DNA of 64,000 nt from Microbacterium halotolerans (GTDB taxonomy: Bacteria; Actinomycetota; Actinomycetes; Actinomycetales; Microbacteriaceae), in NCBI RefSeq assembly GCF_003569805.1, contig NZ_KZ984051.1:559779-623778 (forward strand), given 5' to 3'. Of this stretch, positions 27,533 to 36,192 are shown piece after piece. The translations under genes and the position numbers were made by a program. Below the pieces are notes generated by a model. It ran no database searches and had not been told where the DNA came from. It saw only the letters and a program-made list of their open reading frames with translations. Position 1 is the first letter of the stretch. Every line of letters begins with the position of its first letter.

Positions 27533-28045
27533 GTGAGCCTCAGCCCGAGCAAGAAGCAGAAGAAGGAGCTCAAGAAGCTCCAGAAGTCGGCAGCAGAGCT
27601 GTGGGAGAAGCAGCAGGTCGTCGCCGGCGATGCCGCTGCCCTGGCACGCGTCGCGGGGAAGCAGGCCAAGCGCTTCGGGCGCGAACGGCTGGCTCCGGCC
27701 GCTCAGGAGAAGTACGAAGCATACCTCTCCCCCTACGTCGAGAAGGCCCGCCCCTACGCGGAACGCGGCTACGCGGCGTCCAAGAGGACTCTCGACAGCC
27801 GCGTCGTCCCCGCCGTCGGTTCCCTCGTCGGCCGTGCGGCCGGTGCATGGGACGCGGCGCGCCAGGCCAGCGGCCGCGCTGTGGTCGTCGAGCCGCCGAA
27901 GAAGAAGCGCAAGGCAGGCCCTGTACTCGCCGTTCTTCTGGGCCTCGCCGCCGCGTTCGGCATCGCGTTCGTCGCGTGGCAGACGCTCCGCGCCGATGAC
28001 GAGCTGTGGGTCGCCGACGACCCGCTGTCGGCCCCAGACGCATAA
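27533..28045 (+). CDS. Coiled-coil protein with C-terminal membrane helix, CwsA position
   Basis: 170 aa. The N-terminal 60 residues are strongly helical and basic (KKQKKELKKLQKSAAELWEK). The middle is alanine-rich. A KKKRK patch precedes one transmembrane helix (about 125-150), followed by a short acidic tail. I do not recognise a named domain. In M. tuberculosis the gene between ppiA and the alanine tRNA is cwsA, a small protein with a C-terminal membrane helix that binds CrgA and Wag31; this gene has that position and topology. Homology is not shown. The GTG 27533 start has the strong AGGGAGGG site. Confidence 0.8.
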   Translation: MSLSPSKKQKKELKKLQKSAAELWEKQQVVAGDAAALARVAGKQAKRFGRERLAPAAQEKYEAYLSPYVEKARPYAERGYAASKRTLDSRVVPAVGSLVGRAAGAWDAARQASGRAVVVEPPKKKRKAGPVLAVLLGLAAAFGIAFVAWQTLRADDELWVADDPLSAPDA

Positions 28046-28056
28046 GACGCTTCGAA

Positions 28057-28094
28057 AGCCCCACCGTCGAGCGGCTCGCCGCGACGGTGGGGCT
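28057..28094 (+). terminator. Terminator hairpin after the CwsA-position gene
   Basis: A perfect 13-bp stem (28057-28069 with 28082-28094) with arms AGCCCCACCGTCG/CGACGGTGGGGCT around a 12-nt loop, followed by TCTCGT. It lies 11 bp after the stop codon. Confidence 0.8.
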
Positions 28095-28156
28095 TCTCGT
28101 ACGCCGGATGCCCGCACGGCATCCGTGATCGCACCGGCCGATAAGAGGGGAATCGG

Positions 28157-28627
28157 ATGACCGATCGTTCCGATCGCGTGCGCGCGGCCGCCGAGTCGCT
28201 GGGTCTCGACGTGCGGATCGAGCAGACTCCGCGTGCGACATCTCTCGAGGAGGCGGCGCGGCTGCGCGGAATCACCCCGGCCGACATCGTGAAGTCGTTG
28301 GTCGTGAAGGGAAAGGGCGACTCCTACTATTTCGCCCTCGTCCCCGGCGACCGATCGATCTCGTGGCCGAAGCTGCGCGGCGTCGTCGGAGTCAACAAGC
28401 TGCGGCTGCCGGAGGCCGAGCTGGCACTGGAGGCCACCGGGTTCGAGCGCGGGACGATCGTTCCGCTCGGCTCCACGACGGCGTGGCCCGTATATGCCGA
28501 TGAGCGCATGCGGGGCAAGCACGTCTCGATGGGAGCAGGCTCCCACGGCAAGGCGCTCTACGTCGACGCCGACGCCCTGATCGATGCCCTCGACGCGACG
28601 ATCGCCGACATCACCGACGCGATCTGA
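28157..28627 (+). CDS. YbaK/EbsC-family aminoacyl-tRNA deacylase
   Basis: 156 aa, a single YbaK domain: SLEEAARLRGITPADIVKSLVVKG holds the conserved lysine, and the domain ends GKALYVDADAL. Members hydrolyse mischarged tRNAs such as Cys-tRNA-Pro. Cytosolic. The ATG is preceded by GAGGGGA. It is convergent with the exporter gene (stops 15 bp apart). Confidence 0.88.
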   Translation: MTDRSDRVRAAAESLGLDVRIEQTPRATSLEEAARLRGITPADIVKSLVVKGKGDSYYFALVPGDRSISWPKLRGVVGVNKLRLPEAELALEATGFERGTIVPLGSTTAWPVYADERMRGKHVSMGAGSHGKALYVDADALIDALDATIADITDAI

Positions 28628-28642
28628 TCGTACGCGGCACTC

Positions 28643-30208
28643 TCACCGCTCGTCGCGGAGATCCGACACGTCGAACGGGCGGGTGATCGGCGGTTCCTCG
28701 GCGCCCGCGGGCTCAGCGACCGGATCGGGAAGGGGCTCGGTCGGGATCTCGCGCGGCTCGGCCGGAACGATCTCCAGCGGTGCCGTGCCCGCGCCGGAGG
28801 TCGGCCGGGCTGCGGGGAGGAACCGCATCTTGCGGTCGGACAGGCGCACTCGGAGCGGCGCGCCGAGGAAGATGCCGAGCGTGGCGCCGGCGGCGAGCGC
28901 GATGCCGATCATGATGACGTCGAGCAGCCCGCCGAACGCGACGAGCAGGTGATCGGCCTCTGAGCCGGACTGCACGATGCTGAGGAGCGCCCTGAACAGT
29001 GCGGCACCAGGCACGAGCGGGATGATCGCAGCCGTTGTCACCGCAACGGACGGCACGTGCAGCTTCACTGCGAGCACCGAACCCACCAGGCTCGCCAGCA
29101 GCGCGCCGCCGAAGGCTCCGGAGGCCGAGGGCAGGTCGACGAGTCGCTCGAACGCGAACGAGCCCACCCACGCCAGTGCCCCCAGCAGCGTGCTGACCCC
29201 GATGATGCGGGGGCCTCCTCCGTTGATGACGGCGACGGCGGAGGCGATGACGAGTGCGCCGACCAGCTGGAACGGCCACGGGCCCATCATGATCTCGTTG
29301 CTGGGAACGGGGATGCCGACCCCGAGGCTCTCGGCGACCTGCAGTCCGACGAGGATCCCGACGACCAGCCCCATCGTCATGATGGTGAGATCGAGGATGC
29401 GGCCGGTCGCCGTCAGCGAGAAGCCGTCGATCGCGTCCTGCGCCGCTCCGACCACGGCGACACCGGCCAGCATCAGCACGATGCCGGCGGCGACCACCAG
29501 GTTCGCTCGCACGTCGACGAACGGCTCGACACCCATCCGGCCGAGCCAGGCGACCAGTGCGGTCACGGCCGTGAGCACGATGCCGCCGGCGACCTGGCTG
29601 AAGAAGACGGGCACACGCGCCCTGCCGAGCCCCATCTGCGCCGCGGCGACGACCAGGGCGGCGAAGCCGGCTGACAGCAGCACCACCCAGCTCGCGTGGA
29701 ACATCAGGGCGACGGCGACGGCGAGCAGCCCGGAGACGACCACGACGATTCCCTCGCGGTACATGAAGGGAATGCGCCGGACGCGATGGAACTCCGTCAC
29801 CGCATCGTGCAGCTCCATGCCGCGCTCGATCTGATCGACGAGGGCCTGCAGCCGCTGCAGCTTCTGATGGTCGGCGCCGATCGACTGCACCACCTGCATC
29901 AGCGTGACCGGCGAGCCTGCGCCGTCGCGGTGGTCGGAGACCGTGATCGACGTGAACGTCACGTCGACGTGCGCCTTCTTCAACCCGAACGCACGAGTGA
30001 TGCGCAGGGTCGCCTGTGCGACCTCCCGCGCCGACGCACCGATCGACAGCATCGCCGCGCCGATTCGCATGGCGAGGTCGATGATGCGGTAGGCCAGGGC
30101 GTCGTCGACGATCGGGATCGCCTCGGTCATCCGCCGCTTGGCCGGGTCGGTGACGAAGGCGCGCTTGACGCCTTCGAAGACCCTGCGCGCGTGGTGTTCC
30201 CTGCCCAT
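28643..30208 (-). CDS. ThrE-family threonine/serine exporter
   Basis: 521 aa. The N-terminal ThrE (DUF1212) domain (about 30-270) carries GASAREVAQATLRI and the helical region MELHDAVTEFHRV before the first membrane helices. The C-terminal ThrE_2 domain supplies about five more helices with PLVPGAALFRALL. Ten or so hydrophobic segments in total, and a proline-rich cytosolic tail. Corynebacterium glutamicum ThrE exports threonine and serine by proton motive force. Start ATG 30208 avoids a low-complexity upstream extension. Confidence 0.9.
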   Translation of the reverse strand: MGREHHARRVFEGVKRAFVTDPAKRRMTEAIPIVDDALAYRIIDLAMRIGAAMLSIGASAREVAQATLRITRAFGLKKAHVDVTFTSITVSDHRDGAGSPVTLMQVVQSIGADHQKLQRLQALVDQIERGMELHDAVTEFHRVRRIPFMYREGIVVVVSGLLAVAVALMFHASWVVLLSAGFAALVVAAAQMGLGRARVPVFFSQVAGGIVLTAVTALVAWLGRMGVEPFVDVRANLVVAAGIVLMLAGVAVVGAAQDAIDGFSLTATGRILDLTIMTMGLVVGILVGLQVAESLGVGIPVPSNEIMMGPWPFQLVGALVIASAVAVINGGGPRIIGVSTLLGALAWVGSFAFERLVDLPSASGAFGGALLASLVGSVLAVKLHVPSVAVTTAAIIPLVPGAALFRALLSIVQSGSEADHLLVAFGGLLDVIMIGIALAAGATLGIFLGAPLRVRLSDRKMRFLPAARPTSGAGTAPLEIVPAEPREIPTEPLPDPVAEPAGAEEPPITRPFDVSDLRDER

Positions 30209-30321
30209 GGCTAGAGCGTATCGGCGCGTTGCTGTGGGGTCGACCGGGGCTGGCCGTGAGGCGGCTGTGGGCCCGCTCTCAGTGTGCCCAGCGGCGTGCT
30301 CCGGGCGAGTCCGAGAACCGC

Positions 30322-30561
30322 CTACTCGCCTGCGTGCACCTCGACGGGGTAGGTCATCTCGATGCTGTCGGCTGGAACGCCGATCATCGGTGACAGCATC
30401 TGGCGCATCAGCTCCTTCGGCACGAGGCACTCGGCACACGCGTCCGGTCCCGCCGTGATGACCGCCTTCGCCGCCTCGTCCGCGACGTCGAGCGACAGAT
30501 GGTAGTCGTCGGCCTCCAGCGAACCCCGCAGCGCGTCGATCTGGCTCTGATCGATCGTCAT
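30322..30561 (-). CDS. Small conserved-looking protein with CxxC
   Basis: 79 aa. I do not recognise the family. It is acidic, without signal or membrane segments, with a CAEC motif near residue 42 in a helical context and MTYPVEVHAGE at the end. It has a clean ATG and a GAGGAACC-like site. It stands alone between the exporter and the mycofactocin cluster. Confidence 0.6.
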   Translation of the reverse strand: MTIDQSQIDALRGSLEADDYHLSLDVADEAAKAVITAGPDACAECLVPKELMRQMLSPMIGVPADSIEMTYPVEVHAGE

Positions 30562-30732
30562 CGGTTCCTCCTCGCCCGCGGCATCCGGCTCCGCGGATAC
30601 TCAGAAGCTAGCCGCCGTGCGCCCCACCCGGAACCGCCTCTTCCATCCGCCGGAAGCCCACCCCTCCGGTGCGGCGGATCGCAGTTCCGGGCCCGGCCTC
30701 GCTCAATCCGGGGCGGCGAAGTGCACCGAGCT

Positions 30733-32298
30733 TCAATCTCTGGTGCGATCTGCCACACGGGAGCGACCGATCCGGATGACCGGGAGCAGCGCGGAGGGGT
30801 CCTTTGCGCGGGCGGCGCCCCACCAGACGCCTGCGCCGTAGGCGAGGTCGTCGAGGCGGCGCGCGATGAAGAAGCGGGGGAAGTCGAGGCGGGGGCGCAG
30901 GCGCAGGTACTCGACGGCCGCGTCTCCCACGGCGGCGAGCGCGACGAGACGGCGCACCCGTTTGGAGAACAGACCGGCGATCGCGAACGCCGGCCACCAG
31001 TGCCGCACCAAGAGCGCCGACCCCTGTTCGAGCGCCGAGACGACGCCCTTGCCCGCCAGCTCGGCGGCGAGGACTCCGCGGCCGGTCGTCTCGCGGGCCC
31101 GCGAGCCGGGGTCGTCCGCCGCCGCGCCGCGCGGCAGTCTGCGGGCGATGTGCACCGCAGCACCTGCCGTGATGGCGCAGGCCCCCGGCAGCGACCACCG
31201 CTTCCCTGCGGCGAGCACGGCGATCACGCCGGCAGTCCACGGTGCCAGGACGGCCGGGGCGGCGAAGCCCGGGTGCCGCCGCGCCAGGGCGGCCGCACCG
31301 GTGCCGTAGACGAACTTGCGCTCGAGCCAGGTCCGAACCGTGCCTCGGTGCTCATGCGCGACCCTCGCACGGGGTTCGTATCGCACGCGCCATCCGGCCT
31401 CGGTCAGTCGCCAGACCAGGTCGACATCCTCCGCGACGCGCATGCCCGCGCCGAAGCCGCCCCGCCCATCCGGGCCGCGCAGTGCGGCCACACGACCGAC
31501 GAGGCACGTCGACGACACCCACGCCATCGGCGACTGCGGGCGCACGAGCGAGGGGCGGGGGCCGTGGTCGAGCGACGAGCGAGCCTCCTCGTAGCGGAGC
31601 ACCCACGAGTCCTTCGGGCCCTCCCACTTGCGCTCGCTGCGCAGGGCTCGCACTCGTGGTGCGGCGAGCGCGAGCGCGGGATCGACGAAGTGGCGGAGCA
31701 CGCGAGCGACGGCGCCGCGGCCGAGCACGACGTCGATGTCGCAGAACACCACGAACTCGGTATCGACCATCCTCAGGCCGGCGTTGCGCGCCTCTGCGGG
31801 GCCGCTGTTGCTCTCCAGCGCGACGACCTCGGCGCCGTGCTCACCCGCGATGCGCACGATCTCCCCCGCATCCCGAGCAGCCGATCCGTCGTCGACCACG
31901 ATGATCCGGATGGCGCCGAGATCGGCCCTGATGCTGCCGAGCAGACGCTTCAGCTGGCGCGGGCGTCCGTACGCGGGGATCACGACGGTGACCTCGCCCG
32001 TGTCGGGGGGCGGCAGGGTGTCGGGGTCCGGATCGGCATGTCCGGCCTCGACGAGGTGCGCGGCGAGCGAGCGGGACGTGCGATCTGTGACCTCGAGCGC
32101 ACCGTCGCGGAGCAGCCCGCGGGCGGCGCGCTTGAGCCTGGTCGCCCGCGTCGGCACGCCGCCCACCAGCACGGCGCCGCCTTCGGCGAGGCGGGTGCGC
32201 GCGCCGAGCCGCACGACCGCGCCGTCAGGAAGGGCGCGCGCCGGGGCCGGCCTCGGCGCCGCCGCAATGCGATCCGCCATGCTCGTACCGCGTCTCAT
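30733..32298 (-). CDS. mftF: MftF, mycofactocin glycosyltransferase
   Basis: 521 aa. GT2 catalytic domain (about 95-320): VVIPAYGRPRQLKRLL, VVDDGSA, DIDVVLGRG and AEDVDLVWRL with EHRGT. The C-terminal part has hydrophobic helices suggesting membrane association. In mycobacteria MftF adds beta-1,4-glucose units to premycofactocinol. Start ATG 32298 is preceded by GGAGGG; the frame stays open far upstream through mftE, which is a GC-rich artefact. Last gene of the mft minus-strand run. Confidence 0.9.
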   Translation of the reverse strand: MRRGTSMADRIAAAPRPAPARALPDGAVVRLGARTRLAEGGAVLVGGVPTRATRLKRAARGLLRDGALEVTDRTSRSLAAHLVEAGHADPDPDTLPPPDTGEVTVVIPAYGRPRQLKRLLGSIRADLGAIRIIVVDDGSAARDAGEIVRIAGEHGAEVVALESNSGPAEARNAGLRMVDTEFVVFCDIDVVLGRGAVARVLRHFVDPALALAAPRVRALRSERKWEGPKDSWVLRYEEARSSLDHGPRPSLVRPQSPMAWVSSTCLVGRVAALRGPDGRGGFGAGMRVAEDVDLVWRLTEAGWRVRYEPRARVAHEHRGTVRTWLERKFVYGTGAAALARRHPGFAAPAVLAPWTAGVIAVLAAGKRWSLPGACAITAGAAVHIARRLPRGAAADDPGSRARETTGRGVLAAELAGKGVVSALEQGSALLVRHWWPAFAIAGLFSKRVRRLVALAAVGDAAVEYLRLRPRLDFPRFFIARRLDDLAYGAGVWWGAARAKDPSALLPVIRIGRSRVADRTRD

Positions 32299-32468
32299 GC
32301 GTCGCCCTCCGAGAGTCTCCTGCGCCGACGTTCGAGCCGTGCCGGTCCGCACGCGCCCCGACCGATGCGCGACTGCGCCGTGCGCACGCCGCGAGTCGTG
32401 CGCCGTCGTCCGGGACCCTCGTGCGATGCTGATCGCCGCAGCCTCGATGAGCGCATGAACTCCATCAT
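32295..32468 (-). CDS. Possible small Arg-rich ORF between mftE and mftF
   Basis: A 57-codon frame opens with ATGATG overlapping the mftE stop and closes with ATGA overlapping the mftF start, so it would be coupled at both ends. The product (starting MMEFMRSSRLRRS) is about one third arginine. Against it: about a quarter of third codon positions are A or T, and AGG/AGA codons occur, unlike the neighbours. The 166-bp gap may simply be non-coding. Confidence 0.25.
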   Translation of the reverse strand: MMEFMRSSRLRRSASHEGPGRRRTTRGVRTAQSRIGRGACGPARLERRRRRLSEGDA

Positions 32469-33193
32469 GCGTCCTCACCCGTGATGCGCGCGACCACGGC
32501 CCGTACGATCGCCTCGAGCAGCCTGGCGCCCTCGGCCGCCGTCGCCCCGGTCGGGTCGCCCAGCACCCCGTTCGGCGACACGCCGGCGACCCCCGCCTCG
32601 CGCAGCTCCGGCAGCACGTCGCGCAGCGGGCGGGTGTCTCCCTGCTCTGCGAGCTCGCGCCGCACGAGGTCAGGGGCGAGGTGGAGCAGCAGCGAGGTCT
32701 CGATCCGACCGGCGTGGGCATCGGCTGCCGGCAGTCCGGTTTCGCCCTCCCACGGTGCGCACGGCACCCATCCCGCACTGCGCCCCTCGTATTCGAGGCG
32801 ATCGACGGCCGCACGCGCTGCCTGCACGTTGCCGCCGTGCCCGTTGACGAACACGATGCGCTCGGCCCATCCGGATGCTGACCTGCCGTACTCGATGAGC
32901 AGGCGCTCCAGCGCCTCGGTGCCGATCGACACCGTGCCGGCGAACCCCTCGTGCTCGCCCGATGCCCCGTACGAGATGGCGGGCGCGGTGACGACCCCGT
33001 GCCCCTGTTTCCGCAGCGACTCGGCTGCGGCGAGCGCGACGGCCATCGCAATGCGGGTATCGGTGTCGAGCGGCAGATGCGGGCCGTGCTGCTCTACCGC
33101 CCCCAGCGGCACGATCAGCATCGGTCGTGCCGCCCCTACCTCGCGGCTCGTGCACTCCGCGAGGAGGTGGCGAGTGCCGCCGCTCGTCGTCAT
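32465..33193 (-). CDS. mftE: MftE, creatininase-family mycofactocin peptidase
   Basis: 242 aa. Creatininase fold with metal ligands in VEQHGPHLPLDTDT, NGHGGN and AHAGRIETS. MftE cleaves the MftC-modified MftA precursor before its last two residues, releasing the Val-Tyr-derived AHDP. The start ATG 33193 gives TTSGGTRHLLAECTS. It follows the VWA gene after a 69-bp gap. Confidence 0.93.
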   Translation of the reverse strand: MTTSGGTRHLLAECTSREVGAARPMLIVPLGAVEQHGPHLPLDTDTRIAMAVALAAAESLRKQGHGVVTAPAISYGASGEHEGFAGTVSIGTEALERLLIEYGRSASGWAERIVFVNGHGGNVQAARAAVDRLEYEGRSAGWVPCAPWEGETGLPAADAHAGRIETSLLLHLAPDLVRRELAEQGDTRPLRDVLPELREAGVAGVSPNGVLGDPTGATAAEGARLLEAIVRAVVARITGEDA

Positions 33194-33262
33194 CCCCTCA
33201 GTCTGCACTCTCGCGGCCGGTCCCACGACGCGACGGTCGGCGTGCGGAAGCACCCCGCCCCG

Positions 33263-34183
33263 TCACTCGCCGAACACCGCACCCAGCGACGGGGCGACGT
33301 CGCGATGATTCCGGATGACCCGCAGTCGGCCGCGTCCGGATGCCGCCAGCTCGCGACCGAGCTCGAGGTCGTTCTCGCCATCGGCGTCGAGGAGCACGTC
33401 GAGCCGGGGCAGCCGTGCGGCGAGCGGACGAGGATCGGGACCTGCATTGTGCACGCAGTCGGACAGCAGGAGCACACGCGATTCCCGCGCCGGTGCGCGT
33501 TCGAGCTGGCGCGCGGCGAGTTCCAGCGGGAAGGCGACGTTGGTGAGGCCCTGTGCGGGCAGCCGGAGCACCCTGTCGAGGATCTCGGACGGCCGCACCA
33601 GATCGCCGAGGCGGTGGACGATCGCCGCATCGGACCAGAACGCGATCACGGCGAGCGCATCGTGCGCCAGCTCCCCGGCGAGCGCGCCGACGGTCGCCGC
33701 CGCCGTGCGCACCCGTTCGCCTCGCATGGAGCCCGACACGTCGAGGGCGAGCACCGCGCTGCGCCTGGTGCGCATCCGGTCGCGCACCACGATGTCCTCG
33801 TCATCCGGCACCGGCCGTGCGGTGAGCACCTCCAGCGTGCGGTCGAGGTCGATGTCGTCGCTTCCGCCCTGGTACGGCAGACTGACGAGCCGGCCGGCGC
33901 CGCGGGGCGCCGAGACGTCGATGCGGGGGCGCGGTATCGACAGCCTGGCCGCGATCTGCTGGGCGCGCGACCGAACCTCCGGATCGGGCTCGACCGTCTC
34001 GGCCTCGGCGCCGACGATCGCGCCCTCCTCATCCGTGAAGTCGCGTCCGTCGCCGCCCGCTCCTCGTGGTGCTGCGTGCGACGGATCCCCTCCCCCGGTC
34101 GCACGCAGGGTCGAGCCCGCGCCGCCGCCGACCGCTTCGAACACGATGGGCGCCTCATCGAGCTGCTTCGGCTTGCGCCGCAA
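33263..34183 (-). CDS. VWA-domain protein paired with MoxR ATPase
   Basis: 306 aa. An N-terminal half of low complexity is followed by a von Willebrand A domain (about 140-300) whose metal site reads LDVSGSM. VWA/MoxR pairs typically act as chaperones that activate or load cofactors into partner enzymes. No ATG or GTG is in frame between the upstream stop and the domain; TTG 34183 is the best available start, with a poor ribosome-binding site. The frame is continuous with the MoxR gene except for one TGA at 34247-34249. Location inside the mft cluster is notable. Confidence 0.8.
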   Translation of the reverse strand: MRRKPKQLDEAPIVFEAVGGGAGSTLRATGGGDPSHAAPRGAGGDGRDFTDEEGAIVGAEAETVEPDPEVRSRAQQIAARLSIPRPRIDVSAPRGAGRLVSLPYQGGSDDIDLDRTLEVLTARPVPDDEDIVVRDRMRTRRSAVLALDVSGSMRGERVRTAAATVGALAGELAHDALAVIAFWSDAAIVHRLGDLVRPSEILDRVLRLPAQGLTNVAFPLELAARQLERAPARESRVLLLSDCVHNAGPDPRPLAARLPRLDVLLDADGENDLELGRELAASGRGRLRVIRNHRDVAPSLGAVFGE

Positions 34184-34246
34184 CGTGCGCGTGGGGCTCT
34201 GACGCGCCGACTCGCGCCGCAGCGGAGAGTCCGCATCAGCCTCTCT

Positions 34247-35164
34247 TCATCCGGGTGCGGCAGCGCGCGGCTCCAGGATGAAGCGGTCCTCCCAGATCTC
34301 ACGCAGCACGCGCTCCGGCGTCGTCTCGGCAGCCTCGTCGACGTGGATGCGGCCAGACAGCGACAGGATCATCGCGTCGTGCACGAGCTCCGGGTACTCC
34401 TCGGCGTCAGCGGCGGCGATGCCGCGCAGACCAGCCAGCTCCGACGCGACCAGGGTGCAGTCGATCGCTCCGCGCACGCTCGAGCCCTGGCGCACATCCG
34501 GATGCCTCCTGCTCGCGCGGGTGACCGCCACGGCGTCGGCGATGAGCCGCTCGCCGAGCTCCCCCTCCGCCCGGGTGCGCAGCGTGACGATGCCGAGCTC
34601 GGCGTGCTCGTCCTGGTAGTCGACCGCAAGACGATTGAGCCGGTCGTGCATGCTGGTCGACAGGCGCGTCGTGCCGACGCTGTCGTACGGGTTCATCGAT
34701 GCGACCACTCGGAAGGTCGGCAGCGCCGTGACGGTGCCGACCCGCGGCACCGCGATCGATCGGTCGGCCATCGCGGTGAGCAGCGTGTTGAGCGTGTCCT
34801 CTGGCGCGCGGTTGAACTCCTCGATGTAGAGGAAGCCGCCCGCGCGCATCGCCTCCACCAGCGGACCTTCGACGAAGTTGTCGGCGCTGTAGTCCTCGCG
34901 GAGCACGCGTGCCGGGTTGTGGTGGCCGACGAGCTTGGCGGGTGTCAGGTCGGCATTGCCCTCGACGAACACCAGCGGTATACCCCATTCAGCGGTGATC
35001 GCCTGCAGGATCGTCGTCTTGCTGGTTCCGGGCGGGCCCTCCAGCACGAGGTCGCGGCCGGCCGCCACGGCCGCGAGCGTGAGCTCCAGTTCCCGCCCGC
35101 GGCCGACGAGGTGCGCGGCGATCCGCTCCCTGGCGTCCCTCGTGCTCTCTCCTGCGATCGTCAC
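34247..35164 (-). CDS. MoxR-type AAA+ ATPase
   Basis: 305 aa. Walker A GPPGTSKTT, Walker B LYIEEFNRAPED, sensor 1 ASMNPYDS and the arginine finger region MHDRLNR show an AAA+ domain of the MoxR family. MoxR proteins work with VWA proteins, and the next gene encodes one. Start GTG 35164 overlaps the SDR stop (GTGA), so the ATPase is cotranslated with the mycofactocin-type dehydrogenase. A longer frame upstream is the SDR shadow. Possible role: maturation of a redox enzyme that uses mycofactocin; this is inference. Confidence 0.88.
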   Translation of the reverse strand: MTIAGESTRDARERIAAHLVGRGRELELTLAAVAAGRDLVLEGPPGTSKTTILQAITAEWGIPLVFVEGNADLTPAKLVGHHNPARVLREDYSADNFVEGPLVEAMRAGGFLYIEEFNRAPEDTLNTLLTAMADRSIAVPRVGTVTALPTFRVVASMNPYDSVGTTRLSTSMHDRLNRLAVDYQDEHAELGIVTLRTRAEGELGERLIADAVAVTRASRRHPDVRQGSSVRGAIDCTLVASELAGLRGIAAADAEEYPELVHDAMILSLSGRIHVDEAAETTPERVLREIWEDRFILEPRAAAPG

Positions 35165-35994
35165 GTCAACTGGTTCCCCGCGTCGACGGGCAGCGGAACG
35201 CCGGTGATGTAGCGCGCCTCGTCGGAGGCGAGGAAGAGCAGCGCGTTGGAGATGTCGATCGACTCGACCCACGGGATGGGCAGCGGGATGACGCGACCGG
35301 ATGACTCTGCGAACTCCTCCTTCGTCGCGTCCTCCTTCCCGGTGAACAGCTTGTAGATCGTCTGGTTCTGAATCATGTCGGTGTCGACCTGTGTCGGGTG
35401 GATGCTGTTGACCCGGATGCTGTCCGGCGCCAGCTCCATGGCGAGCGTGCGCATCATGCCGACGAGCCCGTGCTTCGCCGAGACGTAGTGCGCCATGTTC
35501 GCGTAGCCGCGGATGCCCGCCTCCGAGCTGGTCAGCACGATCGAGCCGCCGTTCCCACCCGCCTTGATGTGCGGAATCGCCGCCTTCACGCTGTGCCAGA
35601 CGCCCGACAGGTTGATGTCGATCATCGTCGTCCATTCGTCCTCCGGCATGTCCTCCGTGCGGTTCGGAGTCCCCGCGACACCGGCGTTCGCGCTGACGAT
35701 GTCGAGCCGACCGAGCTCGGCGACGCCTTCGTCGACAGCCGCCTTCAGCGCGGCGAAGTCGCGCACATCCGCCTTCTTGGCGATGATCCTCCTGTCCAGC
35801 GCCTCGACCCGGCGCACGGTCTCGGCGAGATCCGCTTCCGTCGCACCGGTGTGCGCGTTGTACGGAATCTCCTCGCAGACGTCGACCGCGATGATGTCGG
35901 CTCCCTCCTGCGCGAGCCGGACCGCGTGCGAGCGTCCCTGCCCGCGCGCCGCGCCCGTGATGAATGCGACCTTTCCCTCAACTCTTCCGGCCAT
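35161..35994 (-). CDS. SDR-family oxidoreductase, mycofactocin-coupled type
   Basis: 277 aa. Rossmann motif TGAARGQGRSHA, ANAG, catalytic Ser in LTSSEAG, and YVSAK. The insertion after the second strand (ETVRRVEALDRRIIAKKADVRD) and the extended N-terminal half match short-chain dehydrogenases of the mycofactocin-associated family, which keep their NAD bound and need mycofactocin to reoxidise it. The start ATG 35994 has a strong AAGGAGG site. Substrate unknown, probably an alcohol or carveol-like compound. Confidence 0.9.
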   Translation of the reverse strand: MAGRVEGKVAFITGAARGQGRSHAVRLAQEGADIIAVDVCEEIPYNAHTGATEADLAETVRRVEALDRRIIAKKADVRDFAALKAAVDEGVAELGRLDIVSANAGVAGTPNRTEDMPEDEWTTMIDINLSGVWHSVKAAIPHIKAGGNGGSIVLTSSEAGIRGYANMAHYVSAKHGLVGMMRTLAMELAPDSIRVNSIHPTQVDTDMIQNQTIYKLFTGKEDATKEEFAESSGRVIPLPIPWVESIDISNALLFLASDEARYITGVPLPVDAGNQLT

Positions 35995-36158
35995 GATGGC
36001 CCTCCTTTCTCGGATGCTCACCGATCCTCCGGCGCCTGAGGCGGTCAGGTGCTTCACCGCAGCCTTGTGCGGTGCCAGTCGTCGCGCGCATGGCGCCGGG
36101 GTCCCGGCGCATCGGTTGTTCCTCCCCGTTCGGCGGGCCTTCCGGCCCGGGAAACGCA

Positions 36159-36188
36159 GGAAGGGCGCCGCTCACGCGACGCCCTTCC
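36159..36188 (-). terminator. Hairpin between mftC and the SDR gene
   Basis: GGAAGGGCG (36159-36167) pairs with CGCCCTTCC (36180-36188), 9 bp with a 12-nt loop, just after the mftC stop at 36193. The downstream minus-strand sequence has only a short T run. It may separate the mftABC part from the SDR-moxR-vwa-mftE-mftF part of the cluster. Confidence 0.55.
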
Positions 36189-36192
36189 GTGC

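Noticed and set aside
32951..35212. 753-codon plus-strand frame over mftE, VWA and MoxR genes
   Set aside because: Antisense to three real genes with motif support; its product is a compositionally biased Arg/Ala/Gly sequence without recognisable motifs.
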